Source: Rhodobacteraceae bacterium (ex Bugula neritina AB1) (GTDB lineage Bacteria > Pseudomonadota > Alphaproteobacteria > Rhodobacterales > Rhodobacteraceae). Taken from it: 64,000 nt of DNA. This document shows positions 1 to 9,770 of this stretch, piece after piece; within the stretch, counting starts at the first letter, position 1; every line of letters starts with the position of its first letter. The stretch covers positions 1 to 64,000 of the forward strand of contig MDLF01000063.1 of assembly GCA_001730095.1 (NCBI GenBank), read 5' to 3'. The notes under the pieces are model-generated. The model saw nothing but the letters and a program-made list of their open reading frames with translations. It was not told the DNA's origin and made no database searches. A program made the position numbers and the translations under genes.

Positions 1-345
<345 letters not shown>

Positions 346-1381
346 ACTGGCTCATCCGGGCTATGTGGACCCGGTACGTGTCCGGCTGGAACAACGGATG
401 CCGCGCCCAGCACATGCTTTTCCTGATCATCAAAGAAAATATGTGCATCCATTGCCTGCAGGATTGGAGCTTTACTGTTGGTACCAACGAAATGGGCTTC
501 ATCAGCGGGTGAGCCCCAAGCTCTAAGAGTGTGTACCACACGCACGTGGGCTGGAGCGTTACGAGCAGTAACAATGCCTATTCGAACTTTACTTACTCCA
601 TGCTCATTCATATGAATCGCCCTCAGCTTGGAAAGCTTCTTCAGAAAATTCCCGAATGGACCAACAGTCATGGGTTTCTCAGCATTTTTTTGTTCATGCT
701 CAAAAAACGCCTAGAGTCCCTTTTCTTTGTAAACAAGGTCTGACTCAGGGCTAAAGACCACTGCGTCACCATCAAAAGCGATACGAACCTCATCATCGTA
801 GTCAACGCCTCGATCAACATCAGGAGGATTACCGAGGCGAGCAGCCGCAGTTCCTGCAGTTACAGCAGCCTGCACGTCGGCTGAATCATTCGACAAAAAC
901 AAGTCGATTTCCCAAGAGGGAATAAATGGAGCTAGGGTTCGACCGCTGGTAAAACTTCCGTGTTTGATATTTAGCCCGTAATTTTGGATGGAGTTGAACG
1001 CTCGCAAGGACAAGTCAGGCGAGTTTTTTGAAAGCAAAATCACTTCAACGTAGGGCTTGCTATCCCCCTCGTTCATTCGAAGCAGTTTTTCGACGACTTT
1101 AAACCCTGACCCCTTCGCGACTAGCGAGTTTTCCCGCTCTCTCTGCAGCTTTGCGTATGCCGCAACACCTTTTTGGACAAAGACTTTATGTTCGGCCTCA
1201 AGATCGAACAGAGCGCGCGTTGAAATTCCTACACGCAGAGGCTTCCTTCTTAGTTCATCACGAATATCCAAGATCGCTCCAATGCATCAACCGTACCGTT
1301 TCAACACCTTATAGATACACCCTAAAGGGGTTATCGAAACCAAAAGACTCACTTTTGAGCAGAAATAGGATTTCAAGCTTC

Positions 1382-4300
1382 TTAAATCTCCTCCACATCC
1401 ATCACCCCATCCAGCGACTTTAGCGCGCCCTTGATCTGCGGGTTGATCGGGAAGGCCTGGCCCAGGTCCATCTCCACATCGCCGGGCAGGCCCGGGTCCT
1501 GCAGGTACATATAGACCTCGCCGCGCGCGGCATTGCGGGCCGCAGCCTTGGCGTCCTCCAGCACCTGCGCCACGGTGCCGACAGCCGCTGCATCACTCAG
1601 GTAGACCCGCAGGGAACTGCGCCCGGCATCGGCAATGGCACTGTCCACCGGCCCGACAGAGCGCACCAGCAGTTTCAGCTGGTCGCTTTCCATTGTCGCC
1701 TCAGCCGTGATCACCACCTTGGCGCCGGTTTCCAGAAACTCGCGGGACTTCTCCAGCACCTCGGAGAACAGCGTCACCTCATAGGCGCCCGAGGGGTCGC
1801 TGAGCTGGGCAAAAGCAAAGCGGTTGCCGCGGGCGGATTTGCGTTCCTGCCGCCCGGCCACGACGCCGCCCATCTTGGCCATGAACGGGCCGCGCTCAGC
1901 CTTGGCCGTCACCTCGTCCAGCGTCATCACGTCCTTGCGCTTCAGCGCGGGCATATAGTCGTCCAGCGGGTGGCCCGAAAGGTAAAAGCCGATCGCCTTG
2001 AATTCCTCGCTCAGGCGTTCGGCCGGCAGCCAGTCCGGCACATTGGGCAGGCGAGGCTCCGGCAGGTCCTCTCCGGCCTCGCCGAACAGCGACACCTGGC
2101 TGGAGTTGCGCTGGTCATGCACCGCAGCAGAGTAATCCACCAGAGCGCCCAGGCTCTCGAACACCCGGCGGCGGTTGCTGTCCAGCTGGTCAAAAGCCCC
2201 GGCCCGCGCCAGCATCTCCAGCGGCCGTTTGCCGACCTTTTTCAAATTCACCCGGCGGGCAAAGTCGAAAACATTGACAAAGGGACGCTCGCGGCCGTCC
2301 TCGTTACGGGCTTCGGCCACCAGCCGCATCACGTCCAGACCGACGTTCTTCAGCGCGCCCAGCGCATAGACCAGCTCGCCCTTCACAACATTGAACGTCG
2401 CCAGCGAGCGGTTGATGCAGGGCGGCACGTATTTCAGCTTCAGGCCTTTTTTCACCTCTTCGAAGTAGATCGCCAGCTTGTCGGTCAGATGAATATCGCA
2501 GTTCATGACACCGGCCATGAACTCCACCGGGTGGTTCGCCTTGAGCCAGCCGGTCTGATAGCTGACCACCGCATAGGCCGCCGCGTGGGATTTGTTGAAG
2601 CCGTAGTTGGCGAATTTCTCCAAGAGGTCGAAGACCTCGCTGGCCTTTTTCTTGTCGACACCGTTTTCCGCCGCGCCTTTTTCAAACTTCGGGCGTTCGG
2701 CGTCCATCGCTTCCTTGATTTTCTTACCCATCGCTCGGCGCAGCAGATCCGCACCGCCAAGGGTATAATTCGCCATCACCTGGGCGATCTGCATCACCTG
2801 TTCCTGATAGACGATGATGCCCTGGGTTTCCTCCAGGATGTGGTCGATCAGCGGATGCACCGAAGTGATCTCGCGCAGGCCGTTCTTCACCTCGCAATAG
2901 ACCGGGATGTTTTCCATCGGGCCGGGGCGATAGAGCGCCACCAGTGCCACGATGTCCTCGATGCAGGTGGGTTTCATGCGCTTCAGCGCATCCATCATGC
3001 CGGTGGATTCCACCTGGAACACTGCCACCGTCTTGGCCCGGGAGTAGAGGTCGTAGGTGACCGTATCATCCAGCGGGATGGCGTTGATCTGGTTCTCCGC
3101 CCCCTCCGGCGGCTCATAGAGCAGGGTGCCGTCCTCGGCGATATGCAGATCGCGGCCCGACTGGAAAATCAGGTCCATGGCGTTCTGAATGACGGTCAGC
3201 GTCTTGAGGCCGAGGAAGTCGAACTTCACCAGCCCGGCCTGTTCCACCCATTTCATGTTGAACTGAGTGGCTGGCATGTCCGAACGCGGATCGCGGTAAA
3301 GCGGCACCAGCGCATCCAGCGGCCGGTCGCCGATCACCACGCCCGCGGCGTGGGTACCGGCCGAGCGCAGCAAGCCTTCCACCTGCTGGCCATAGGTCAG
3401 GAGCCGGTCCACCACCGGCTCATTGCGGGCCTCTTCGCTCAGCCGCGGTTCTTCTTTCAGCGCATCGGCGATCGACATCGGCTTCACGCCCTCGACCGGG
3501 ATCAGCTTGGACAGCCGGTCGACCTGACCATAGGGCATCTGCAGAACCCGCCCCATGTCGCGCACCGCCGCCTTGGACAAGAGCGCGCCAAAGGTGATGA
3601 TCTGCCCCACTTTGTCGCGGCCATATTTCTCCTGCACGTATTTGATCACCTCTTCGCGGCGGTCCATGCAGAAGTCGATGTCAAAGTCCGGCATCGACAC
3701 CCGTTCCGGGTTCAAAAAGCGTTCAAACAGCAAGCTGTAGCGCAGGGGATCAAGGTCGGTGATCGTCAGCGCATAGGCGACCAAAGAGCCCGCACCAGAG
3801 CCCCGCCCCGGCCCCACCGGAATGTCGTGGTCCTTGGCCCATTGGATAAAGTCGGCAACGATCAGGAAGTAGCCGGGAAAGCCCATGCCCTCGATGATGC
3901 CCAGCTCGAAATCGAGCCGTTCCTGGTATTCCTCGACGCTTACCGCATGGGGGATCACCGCCAGCCGCTGCTGCAGGCCCTCGTTGGCGATACGGCGCAG
4001 CTCCGCCACCTCGTCATCGGCAAACTTGGGCAGGATCGGATCGCGCCGGTACGCCATGAAGGCACAGCGCCTGGCGATTTCCACGGTGTTTTGAATCGCC
4101 TCGGGCAGGTCGGCAAACAGCGCAACCATTTCCTCCTGACTCTTGAAGTAATGCTGCGCGGTCAGGCGGCGGCGCGGCTCCACCTGATCGACATAGGCGC
4201 CTTCGGCGATGCAGATCATCGCATCATGGGCCTCGAACATCTCCGTGCTTGGGAAATAGACGTCATTGGTGGCAACCAGCGGCAGGCCCATGGCGTATGC

Positions 4301-4894
4301 CATCTCCACATGGCCGCGCTCGGTCTGCTTCTCTGCCTCCGGCTGGCCGTGTTCGCCCGGATGGCGCTGCAGCTCAACATACAGGCGGTCCGGGAAGATG
4401 CCTTTCAGCCGCTGCATCAGTGCCTCTGCCGCAGGACGCTGTCCCATCTGCAGCAGCCGCCCTACCGGCCCGTCCGGTCCGCCGGTCAGGCAGATCACGC
4501 CGCCCGCGTTCTCTTCCAGCTCCTCCAGCGTCGCATAAGGCAGCTCTCCCCCCTGCCGCAGATAGAGGCAGGAGTTCAGCTTCATCAGATTCTCATACCC
4601 CGCCTCGCTCTGGGCCAGCAGCACCAGCGGTGCAGGCGGTTTGGGGCGTTCACCCGGCGCCGGTTCTGCAAACCGCAGATCCACCTGGCAACCGATGATC
4701 GGTTGCACACCGGCACCGCTGGCCGACACGGAAAATTCCAGCGCCGAGAACAGGTTGTTGCTGTCGGTGACCGCAATCGCGGGCATTTCGTGCTTTTTGC
4801 ACAGGTCCGGCAGCTTCTTCAGCCGCAGCGCCCCCTCGAGCAGAGAGTATTCGGTATGGGTGCGCAGGTGAATGAATCGGGGAGAGCTTGTCAT
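1382..4894 (-). CDS. dnaE: DNA polymerase III subunit alpha
   Basis: Replicative polymerase subunit of 1170 residues, the usual size for alphaproteobacterial DnaE1. The N-terminal PHP domain begins at HLRTHTEYSLLEGA. The palm domain carries the catalytic acidic pair in PDFDIDF, Asp403 and Asp405 by my count, equivalent to E. coli Asp401/403. PVGPGRGSGAGSLVAYAL and FNKSHAAAYA are further family blocks. A C-terminal OB-fold (from about MAKMGGVVAGRQ) and a small tail complete the protein. It reads toward the broken nucleotidase gene with about 110 bases between them. A long open frame on the opposite strand (1970-4915) is a GC-codon shadow. Confidence 0.98.
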   Translation of the reverse strand: MTSSPRFIHLRTHTEYSLLEGALRLKKLPDLCKKHEMPAIAVTDSNNLFSALEFSVSASGAGVQPIIGCQVDLRFAEPAPGERPKPPAPLVLLAQSEAGYENLMKLNSCLYLRQGGELPYATLEELEENAGGVICLTGGPDGPVGRLLQMGQRPAAEALMQRLKGIFPDRLYVELQRHPGEHGQPEAEKQTERGHVEMAYAMGLPLVATNDVYFPSTEMFEAHDAMICIAEGAYVDQVEPRRRLTAQHYFKSQEEMVALFADLPEAIQNTVEIARRCAFMAYRRDPILPKFADDEVAELRRIANEGLQQRLAVIPHAVSVEEYQERLDFELGIIEGMGFPGYFLIVADFIQWAKDHDIPVGPGRGSGAGSLVAYALTITDLDPLRYSLLFERFLNPERVSMPDFDIDFCMDRREEVIKYVQEKYGRDKVGQIITFGALLSKAAVRDMGRVLQMPYGQVDRLSKLIPVEGVKPMSIADALKEEPRLSEEARNEPVVDRLLTYGQQVEGLLRSAGTHAAGVVIGDRPLDALVPLYRDPRSDMPATQFNMKWVEQAGLVKFDFLGLKTLTVIQNAMDLIFQSGRDLHIAEDGTLLYEPPEGAENQINAIPLDDTVTYDLYSRAKTVAVFQVESTGMMDALKRMKPTCIEDIVALVALYRPGPMENIPVYCEVKNGLREITSVHPLIDHILEETQGIIVYQEQVMQIAQVMANYTLGGADLLRRAMGKKIKEAMDAERPKFEKGAAENGVDKKKASEVFDLLEKFANYGFNKSHAAAYAVVSYQTGWLKANHPVEFMAGVMNCDIHLTDKLAIYFEEVKKGLKLKYVPPCINRSLATFNVVKGELVYALGALKNVGLDVMRLVAEARNEDGRERPFVNVFDFARRVNLKKVGKRPLEMLARAGAFDQLDSNRRRVFESLGALVDYSAAVHDQRNSSQVSLFGEAGEDLPEPRLPNVPDWLPAERLSEEFKAIGFYLSGHPLDDYMPALKRKDVMTLDEVTAKAERGPFMAKMGGVVAGRQERKSARGNRFAFAQLSDPSGAYEVTLFSEVLEKSREFLETGAKVVITAEATMESDQLKLLVRSVGPVDSAIADAGRSSLRVYLSDAAAVGTVAQVLEDAKAAARNAARGEVYMYLQDPGLPGDVEMDLGQAFPINPQIKGALKSLDGVMDVEEI

Positions 4895-5372
4895 GCCGCC
4901 ACGCTACCGTATTGATGCAGCGGGGTGAAAGGGCGTTCTGCGCCTCCGGCCCCTGCCAAAACCGATGCGGTGACCATGTCTGATCTTTTCAGGCGAACAG
5001 GGGCGCGGATGGCATGTTCGGCGCCCTGCTGCCTCCAATCCCACGGCAGACCGCGCGCAGATGACTGGCGCATCCCAAGCAGGAGAGATGCGGATCGAAA
5101 AACGATCCGGTGACTTGTTGTCCCAACGAGCATTCATGAACCGCAGTGGCGCAGATTGGCACCTCACGCCTGGCGCATGCGGCCCACACCACAGACGGCT
5201 TCCCGCGGCAAGCGGTGCAGTGGCGGGACACGACGGGCCTTTTCCGCTTCGGGCTTGGCCGTGTTCTTTCCAAAGCCTGCTGACATCCCCTGTCACCGAC
5301 CTGATGTACGCCCCCTACCACAGGCCTGCTGGCGACTGACCTCAGCAGGTTAAGGCACATTGGAGACTGCTT
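4895..5372. other. Intergenic stretch with no supported gene
   Basis: About 480 bases between the start of dnaE and a VOC-family gene. Several short frames are open on both strands because the DNA is GC-rich, but none has a recognisable protein pattern or a convincing ribosome-binding site. It should contain the dnaE promoter near 4895-5000. I could not identify any other element. Confidence 0.5.
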
Positions 5373-5734
5373 TTGAAAATGAACTATTTCGTTGTTGGCA
5401 CCAACAACATGGATGCATCGATCAAATTCTATGACGCGCTTTTCGACGGCCTGGGGCTCACCCAGGTCCGGCCAAGCGATCGAATGACCTACTGGGTGCG
5501 GGATGATTTTGCCTTTGCTACTGCCCTGCCTTTCGACGGCGCGCCCGCCTCAAATGGCAACGGTACAATGGTGGGGTTCAGCCTTGGGTCAGCAGAGGAA
5601 ACCACCCGGCTGCACCAGAAAGCCCTTGAACTCGGTGGCACCTGCGAGGGTGCGCCGGGACCGCGCGGGCCGCGGTTTTCGGCCTATGTGCGGGACTTGG
5701 ACGGAAACAAGCTTTGCTTTGCTTTGCGGACTAA
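5373..5734 (+). CDS. VOC-family (glyoxalase/dioxygenase fold) protein, 3' end altered by repeat slippage
   Basis: Small metal-binding VOC-fold protein; the substrate is unknown. NYFVVGTNNMDASIKFYDAL is the first beta-alpha unit, and PRFSAYVRDLDGNKLCF is the closing strand with a probable metal ligand region. TTG at 5373 has GGAG seven bases upstream; ATG at 5379 is the alternative. As sequenced, the frame does not stop here: it runs on to 6359, antisense through the next gene. At 5711-5727 lie three GCTTT units. Removing one restores GNKLCFAD followed by TAA at 5732, the length seen in this family. I therefore mark the end at that TAA and regard the long extension as the product of a five-base duplication or a sequencing error. 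It resembles the VOC gene at 12208. Confidence 0.7.
5711..5727 (+). repeat. Pentanucleotide tandem repeat (GCTTT x3) at a gene end
   Basis: Three consecutive GCTTT units followed by GC. The unit length is not a multiple of three, so gain or loss of one unit shifts the frame of the overlapping VOC gene. With two units, the TAA at 5732-5734 is in frame. Confidence 0.8.
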
Positions 5735-5740
5735 CAGACA

Positions 5741-5760
5741 GCGGCGGCAGATGCCGCCGC
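5741..5760 (+). terminator. GC-rich hairpin after the VOC gene
   Basis: GCGGCGGCA and TGCCGCCGC form a perfect nine-base inverted repeat around two bases, seven bases after the restored stop codon. There is no T run, so it may be a weak or Rho-assisted terminator. It could also serve the minus-strand gene ending at 5913. Confidence 0.45.
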
Positions 5761-5912
5761 ACAGCCCCATCCGTTCCGGGACAGGCCACCAGTGCGGCCA
5801 GCCTGTCCACAGTGCCCTTCACACCCGGGTCAGAGCCAGTCCGGCCACCAAGCAGCCAGACGGCGGCGCGCCGCCTTCACGGCACCTGCCGCGCCGCCGG
5901 TTTCCTCGGGCC

Positions 5913-7148
5913 TTAGTGGCCGGACAGAACCAATGTCTGCACCGGCATCAGCAAGAGCCGCAGCCGCAGACCTGCCGCATGCACTACCCCGATGGTGTCC
6001 ACCACATGCAGGAAGGCCCACTCAGCGGTGCCGATGCTGTCGTCATGCTCCAGCCGCTCGTGGTTGCTGGTATAAACATTGGCCAGGCAATTGCTGCCCG
6101 GCGGCAGCGCCTCTGCGGTGCCTTCATACAAGGGCTCCATGAACACGGTAATGGTGCCGGGCTTGCGCATGTTACCCAGGTCGCGCAGCTCATCCGTTGG
6201 GCGCAGCTGGCCAGAGGCGATCACATCCTGCACCTCGACCACCACCATCGGGATCACCGTGAAGGGCTGGGTCATACAGCCGATTTCGCCGATCATGCCG
6301 GGCTTGATCACCTGCGCCGCCATCTGGTTGAAGCCTGCCTGGAACCGGTTCCTGCCTGAGGCCAGTGGCACCAGAATGCCCGCAGGCCGCAGCACCGGGC
6401 TGACATAATCGCCGACCTGCAGGGCAAACTGCTCCAGTCGGCCATCGACACCGGCGCTGATCAGCGTCTTGTCCAGCTCGGCCTGCGCCAAGTGCAGCTG
6501 GGCTTGGGCACTGGCCATCTGTGCCGGGATCAGCACTTCGATCTGCTGTTCCACCGCCGCCTTCTGCGCCTGCGCTGCCGCCACCGAAGCCATGCGCTGG
6601 TCCACCAGGTTCTCCAGTCGTTCGATCTCAGCCGGGCGCACTGCGCTTGACCCCTGATCACGCAATGTCTGATTGCGCTCCAGATCGTCGCGCGCCTGCG
6701 CCAGTGCGGCCTGCGCCTGGGCAATGCCCGCATCCGCCTGGGCCAGGTCGGTATCCGCCAGCTTGCGCGACGCCTCTACCTCAGCAATCGCCGCCCGCGC
6801 GGATTCCAGCGCGGCCTTCTGCGACAGCCCCTCCAGCCGCAGGATCGGATCGCCTGCCTTCACCTCCTGATTGTTGACGACATAGACTTCGGCCACCCGC
6901 CCGCCGACCTGCGGCAGGATGGTGACAGTGCGGAAGTAAGAGGCGACCGTATTGGTTGCCGGATGAAAATAGAACAGCGTGGTGATCACCATCAGGGTCA
7001 GCATCACGCAGGCTGTCAGGCCCCAGCGCAGCTCATACCAGACAGAAAACAGCGTCAGCTCCTGGCCGACCCGTTTGCCCTGCACAAAACGGCGGAACAG
7101 AAAGTCTGGCAGGATGGTGACCAGCGCGCACAGCAGTGTTTCAATCAT
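5913..7148 (-). CDS. HlyD/EmrA-type membrane fusion protein (YibH-like)
   Basis: Periplasmic adaptor-like protein of 411 residues. It has one or two hydrophobic segments at the N-terminus (a clear one at about residues 48-70), then a biotinyl-lipoyl half (ILPQVGGRVAEVYV), a long Ala/Gln-rich coiled-coil hairpin (about residues 110-230) and the second lipoyl half (ISAGVDGRLEQF). Such proteins usually link an inner-membrane transporter to the envelope, but no transporter lies beside it. The gene starts three bases after the stop of a small membrane-protein gene. That arrangement recalls E. coli yibI-yibH, so YibH is the closest analogy; its substrate is unknown. Confidence 0.85.
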   Translation of the reverse strand: MIETLLCALVTILPDFLFRRFVQGKRVGQELTLFSVWYELRWGLTACVMLTLMVITTLFYFHPATNTVASYFRTVTILPQVGGRVAEVYVVNNQEVKAGDPILRLEGLSQKAALESARAAIAEVEASRKLADTDLAQADAGIAQAQAALAQARDDLERNQTLRDQGSSAVRPAEIERLENLVDQRMASVAAAQAQKAAVEQQIEVLIPAQMASAQAQLHLAQAELDKTLISAGVDGRLEQFALQVGDYVSPVLRPAGILVPLASGRNRFQAGFNQMAAQVIKPGMIGEIGCMTQPFTVIPMVVVEVQDVIASGQLRPTDELRDLGNMRKPGTITVFMEPLYEGTAEALPPGSNCLANVYTSNHERLEHDDSIGTAEWAFLHVVDTIGVVHAAGLRLRLLLMPVQTLVLSGH

Positions 7149-7151
7149 CGC

Positions 7152-7595
7152 TCAATGCCCCTCAGCCACAGGTTCAGCCCGCACTGGCGCAGCCGCAACC
7201 GGTTCATCCGGCGGCGAGGTATCGCCGCCCTGCGGCACAGGCGCCTCAGGCTCCCGCCCCAAGCCGCGGACCGCATCCGCAATGGCGCGCAGCGGCGCCG
7301 CCAGATCCGGGATCTGGAACCCCGCCATCAGGATCGCAGCCACCCAGAAGACGTTGTTGTGGGTAAACAAGGCAAGCAGCGTCAGAATACCGACCAGCTG
7401 GAACTGCGGATGATTGCTCTTGTGTGCCATCTTCTCGGGCAGCGCGTGCAGGGTAAAATAGGCGACACCGATCAGCAGGATCAGCACAACCGTGAAGACC
7501 GCCATAAAGGTAAAAAGAAAATCGCTGCCGTCCGCCGCAGTGACATAAGAAGGAATATGCCCCGCAGCCATCGGATGCGCGTTGGGTGCCGTCAT
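7152..7595 (-). CDS. Small inner-membrane protein, DUF3302/YibI-like
   Basis: 147-residue protein with two hydrophobic segments (FLFTFMAVFTVVLILLIGVA and LVGILTLLALFTHNNVFWVA). Between them is LHALPEKMAHKSNHP, which matches the pattern LHxxPxxxAxKxNHP that I remember from E. coli YibI (DUF3302). The C-terminus is a Pro/Ala-rich tail. The ATG at 7595 is preceded by a GGGGGACGG ribosome-binding site; upstream codons in frame to 7748 are non-coding in character. It is co-transcribed with the HlyD-type gene that follows. Confidence 0.7.
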   Translation of the reverse strand: MTAPNAHPMAAGHIPSYVTAADGSDFLFTFMAVFTVVLILLIGVAYFTLHALPEKMAHKSNHPQFQLVGILTLLALFTHNNVFWVAAILMAGFQIPDLAAPLRAIADAVRGLGREPEAPVPQGGDTSPPDEPVAAAPVRAEPVAEGH

Positions 7596-7732
7596 GGTCC
7601 GTCCCCCGTTTGAAATTCTTTTCTCGAACTGCATCCAATAGTTGCACTGTCCCGCCATTTGACCAAGCAATTTGTCTGTCCAGAGCCTGAATTGCCCTTT
7701 GCCTGCCCGGCCTTGCATGTAAATCTCTGGCC

Positions 7733-8695
7733 ATGACACAGATTCCATGCACGCCCCTCACCAGCCCTGATGGCACTCCTGCCAGCCGCTTTGCCTTTGG
7801 CTGCATGCAGTTCGGCGGCCGAGCCACCGAGGCACAGTCGGCAGAGATGTACGCCGCCTGCCGCGCCGCCGGCATCACCCATTTCGACACCGCCTGGGTC
7901 TATACTGATGGCACCTCCGAACAGATCCTCGGCCGCCTGATCAAAAGCGAACGCGACCAGCTGCTGATCGCCACCAAAGCCGGTTACGAGGGCGGTGCCA
8001 GCGCTGCCAACCTGCGCACCCAATTGGACCAAAGCCGCCGCCGACTGGATCTGGACATGGTGGATGTCTTCTACTTGCACCGGTTCGACCCGCATACCGA
8101 CCTGCGCGAGACGATGGACTGTTTTGCCGCGCTCAAGGCCGCAGGCGTGATCCGCTATGCCGCACTGTCGAACTTTGCCGCCTGGCAGGTGATGAAGGCG
8201 CAGATGGCCGGGATGGCTTGCGGCCTGGCCGTGGACATCCTGCAGCCGATGTATTCGCTGGTAAAACGCCAGGCAGAGGTGGAAATCCTGCCGATGTGCA
8301 CCGACCAGGGCATAACCGCCGCCTGCTATTCACCGCTGGGCGGCGGGTTGTTGACCGGGAAATATGCCGGCGGTGGTGGCGGGCGGCTCAGCGAGGACAG
8401 CCGCTATGGCGCCCGCTATGGAACCGCAACAATGCATCAGACCGCAACCGCCCTGGCAGAGCTGGCCGCCGAGCGTGGCACCCATCCTGCCACGCTCGCG
8501 GTGGCTTGGGCCGCCGCCCACCCGGCGGCGCCGGTGCCGATCATCTCTGCCCGCAGCGCAGAACAGCTGCAGCCCTCACTGGCGGCGCTGGACTGCAGGC
8601 TGGACAGCGACCTATATGCCGCCATCCAAGCGCTCAGCCCGCGGCCCGCCCCCGCCACGGACCGACTGGAAGAACAAGAAGACAACAAGGACTAG
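7733..8695 (+). CDS. Aldo/keto reductase
   Basis: Cytosolic NADPH-dependent oxidoreductase with a TIM barrel, 320 residues. The catalytic tetrad is complete: Asp52 and Tyr57 in HFDTAWVYTDG, Lys82 in IATKAG, His116 in FYLHRFD. SPLGGGLLTGKY is the cofactor-loop block of the YajO/Tas-like branch. The substrate cannot be read from sequence. Its stop codon lies four bases before the next gene, whose ribosome-binding site overlaps this gene's end, so it is the first gene of a three-gene operon with an amino-acid oxidoreductase and a methyltransferase. Confidence 0.9.
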   Translation: MTQIPCTPLTSPDGTPASRFAFGCMQFGGRATEAQSAEMYAACRAAGITHFDTAWVYTDGTSEQILGRLIKSERDQLLIATKAGYEGGASAANLRTQLDQSRRRLDLDMVDVFYLHRFDPHTDLRETMDCFAALKAAGVIRYAALSNFAAWQVMKAQMAGMACGLAVDILQPMYSLVKRQAEVEILPMCTDQGITAACYSPLGGGLLTGKYAGGGGGRLSEDSRYGARYGTATMHQTATALAELAAERGTHPATLAVAWAAAHPAAPVPIISARSAEQLQPSLAALDCRLDSDLYAAIQALSPRPAPATDRLEEQEDNKD

Positions 8696-8699
8696 GCCC

Positions 8700-9770
8700 A
8701 TGCAGGACTTCATCGTCATCGGCGGCGGCATGGCAGGTACCAGCGCCGCAGCCCGGCTGGCGGACCTCGGCAGCGTCACCCTGCTCGAAATGGAAGACGC
8801 GCTTGGCTACCATTCCTCCGGCCGCTCTGCGGCGCTGTTTGAGGAAAACTACGGCCACGGCCCCACCATCGACCTGAACCGCGCCAGTAACGCATACCTG
8901 CGCGAAGGCGGCTATTTGTCACCGCGCGGGCTGATGCTGGTCGGCGCCAAGTCAGAGGCCGATCTTTTCGCCCGCGACGTGGAGGAACTGGGCATGGCAC
9001 CGCTGGACCTGGATGAAGCCCGCGCCATGATCCCTGTCCTGAACCCGGAAACGGTCGGCTTCACCGCCATCAGCAGCGCCGCAGAAGATATCGACACCGA
9101 TCGCATGCTGCAGGACTTTGCCAGGATCCTGCGCGCCGCAGGCGGTCGGATTGTGACCAAGGCGCCGGTGACTGCGGTCGCCCGCATTGCGGGCGGCTGG
9201 CAGATCACTGCGGGCGGTGACATCTACACCGCCCGCAATCTGGTCAACGCAGCTGGCGCCTGGGCTGACAAGCTGGCCGCGCTTGCCGGGGTGGCGACCA
9301 TCGGCCTGCAGCCCAAGCGCCGTTCAATGGCGCGGCTGCCCGCCCCCGGCGGCCATGATGTCAGCGGCTGGCCGATGATGATCGGCGCGGGCGAAACCTG
9401 GTACGCCAAACCCGATGCGGGCAAGCTGCTGGTCTCCCCCGCTGATGCCGACCCGGTAGAACCGCATGACGCCTATGCCGACGACATGGTGCTGGCAGAG
9501 GGGCTGGCCCGCTACGAGGACATGGTGACAGAGCCGGTCACGCGGGTGGAAAGCAACTTTGCCGGGCTGCGCAGCTTTGTTGCCGACGGCACTCTGGTGC
9601 TGGGGCCGGACCCGGATCAGCCGGATTTCATCTGGTGCGCAGGCCAGGGCGGCTATGGCATCATGACCGCGCCGGCCGCCTCTCAGCTGATTGCTGATCT
9701 GACAGCAGGTCGGCCGCCGGTTCTGGACGCGACGACGGTTGCCGCCCTTTCCCCCGCGAGGCTGCGCTGA
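8700..9770 (+). CDS. FAD-dependent D-amino-acid oxidoreductase, D-arginine dehydrogenase (DauA)-like
   Basis: Flavoprotein of 356 residues in the DAO fold. IGGGMAGTSAAARLADLG is the dinucleotide-binding motif, GYHSSGRSAA follows the first helix, LVNAAGAWADKLA and LQPKRRSMA lie mid-protein, and LRSFVADGTLV and AGQGGYGI form the C-terminal FAD block. These segments line up closely with what I recall of Pseudomonas DauA, including the conserved His and the Arg of LRSF, so oxidation of a D-amino acid to a 2-oxo acid is likely. The start at 8700 follows AAGGA in the preceding gene; an open frame upstream to 8364 is antisense-like shadow. It overlaps the next gene at TGATG. Confidence 0.85.
   Translation: MQDFIVIGGGMAGTSAAARLADLGSVTLLEMEDALGYHSSGRSAALFEENYGHGPTIDLNRASNAYLREGGYLSPRGLMLVGAKSEADLFARDVEELGMAPLDLDEARAMIPVLNPETVGFTAISSAAEDIDTDRMLQDFARILRAAGGRIVTKAPVTAVARIAGGWQITAGGDIYTARNLVNAAGAWADKLAALAGVATIGLQPKRRSMARLPAPGGHDVSGWPMMIGAGETWYAKPDAGKLLVSPADADPVEPHDAYADDMVLAEGLARYEDMVTEPVTRVESNFAGLRSFVADGTLVLGPDPDQPDFIWCAGQGGYGIMTAPAASQLIADLTAGRPPVLDATTVAALSPARLR

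Noticed and set aside
711..713. In-frame TAG as a recoded (for example pyrrolysine) codon
   Set aside because: TAG ends several intact genes in this window (for example at 8693 and 32478), and no downstream structure or pyl gene is seen; nonsense mutation is simpler.
1970..4915. 981-codon plus-strand open frame
   Set aside because: It lies antisense to dnaE. The His/Gln/Arg-rich translation is typical of the reverse frame of a GC-rich gene.
5735..6359. C-terminal 200 codons of the extended VOC frame
   Set aside because: They run antisense through the HlyD-type gene and have shadow composition; the extension follows from the repeat slip.
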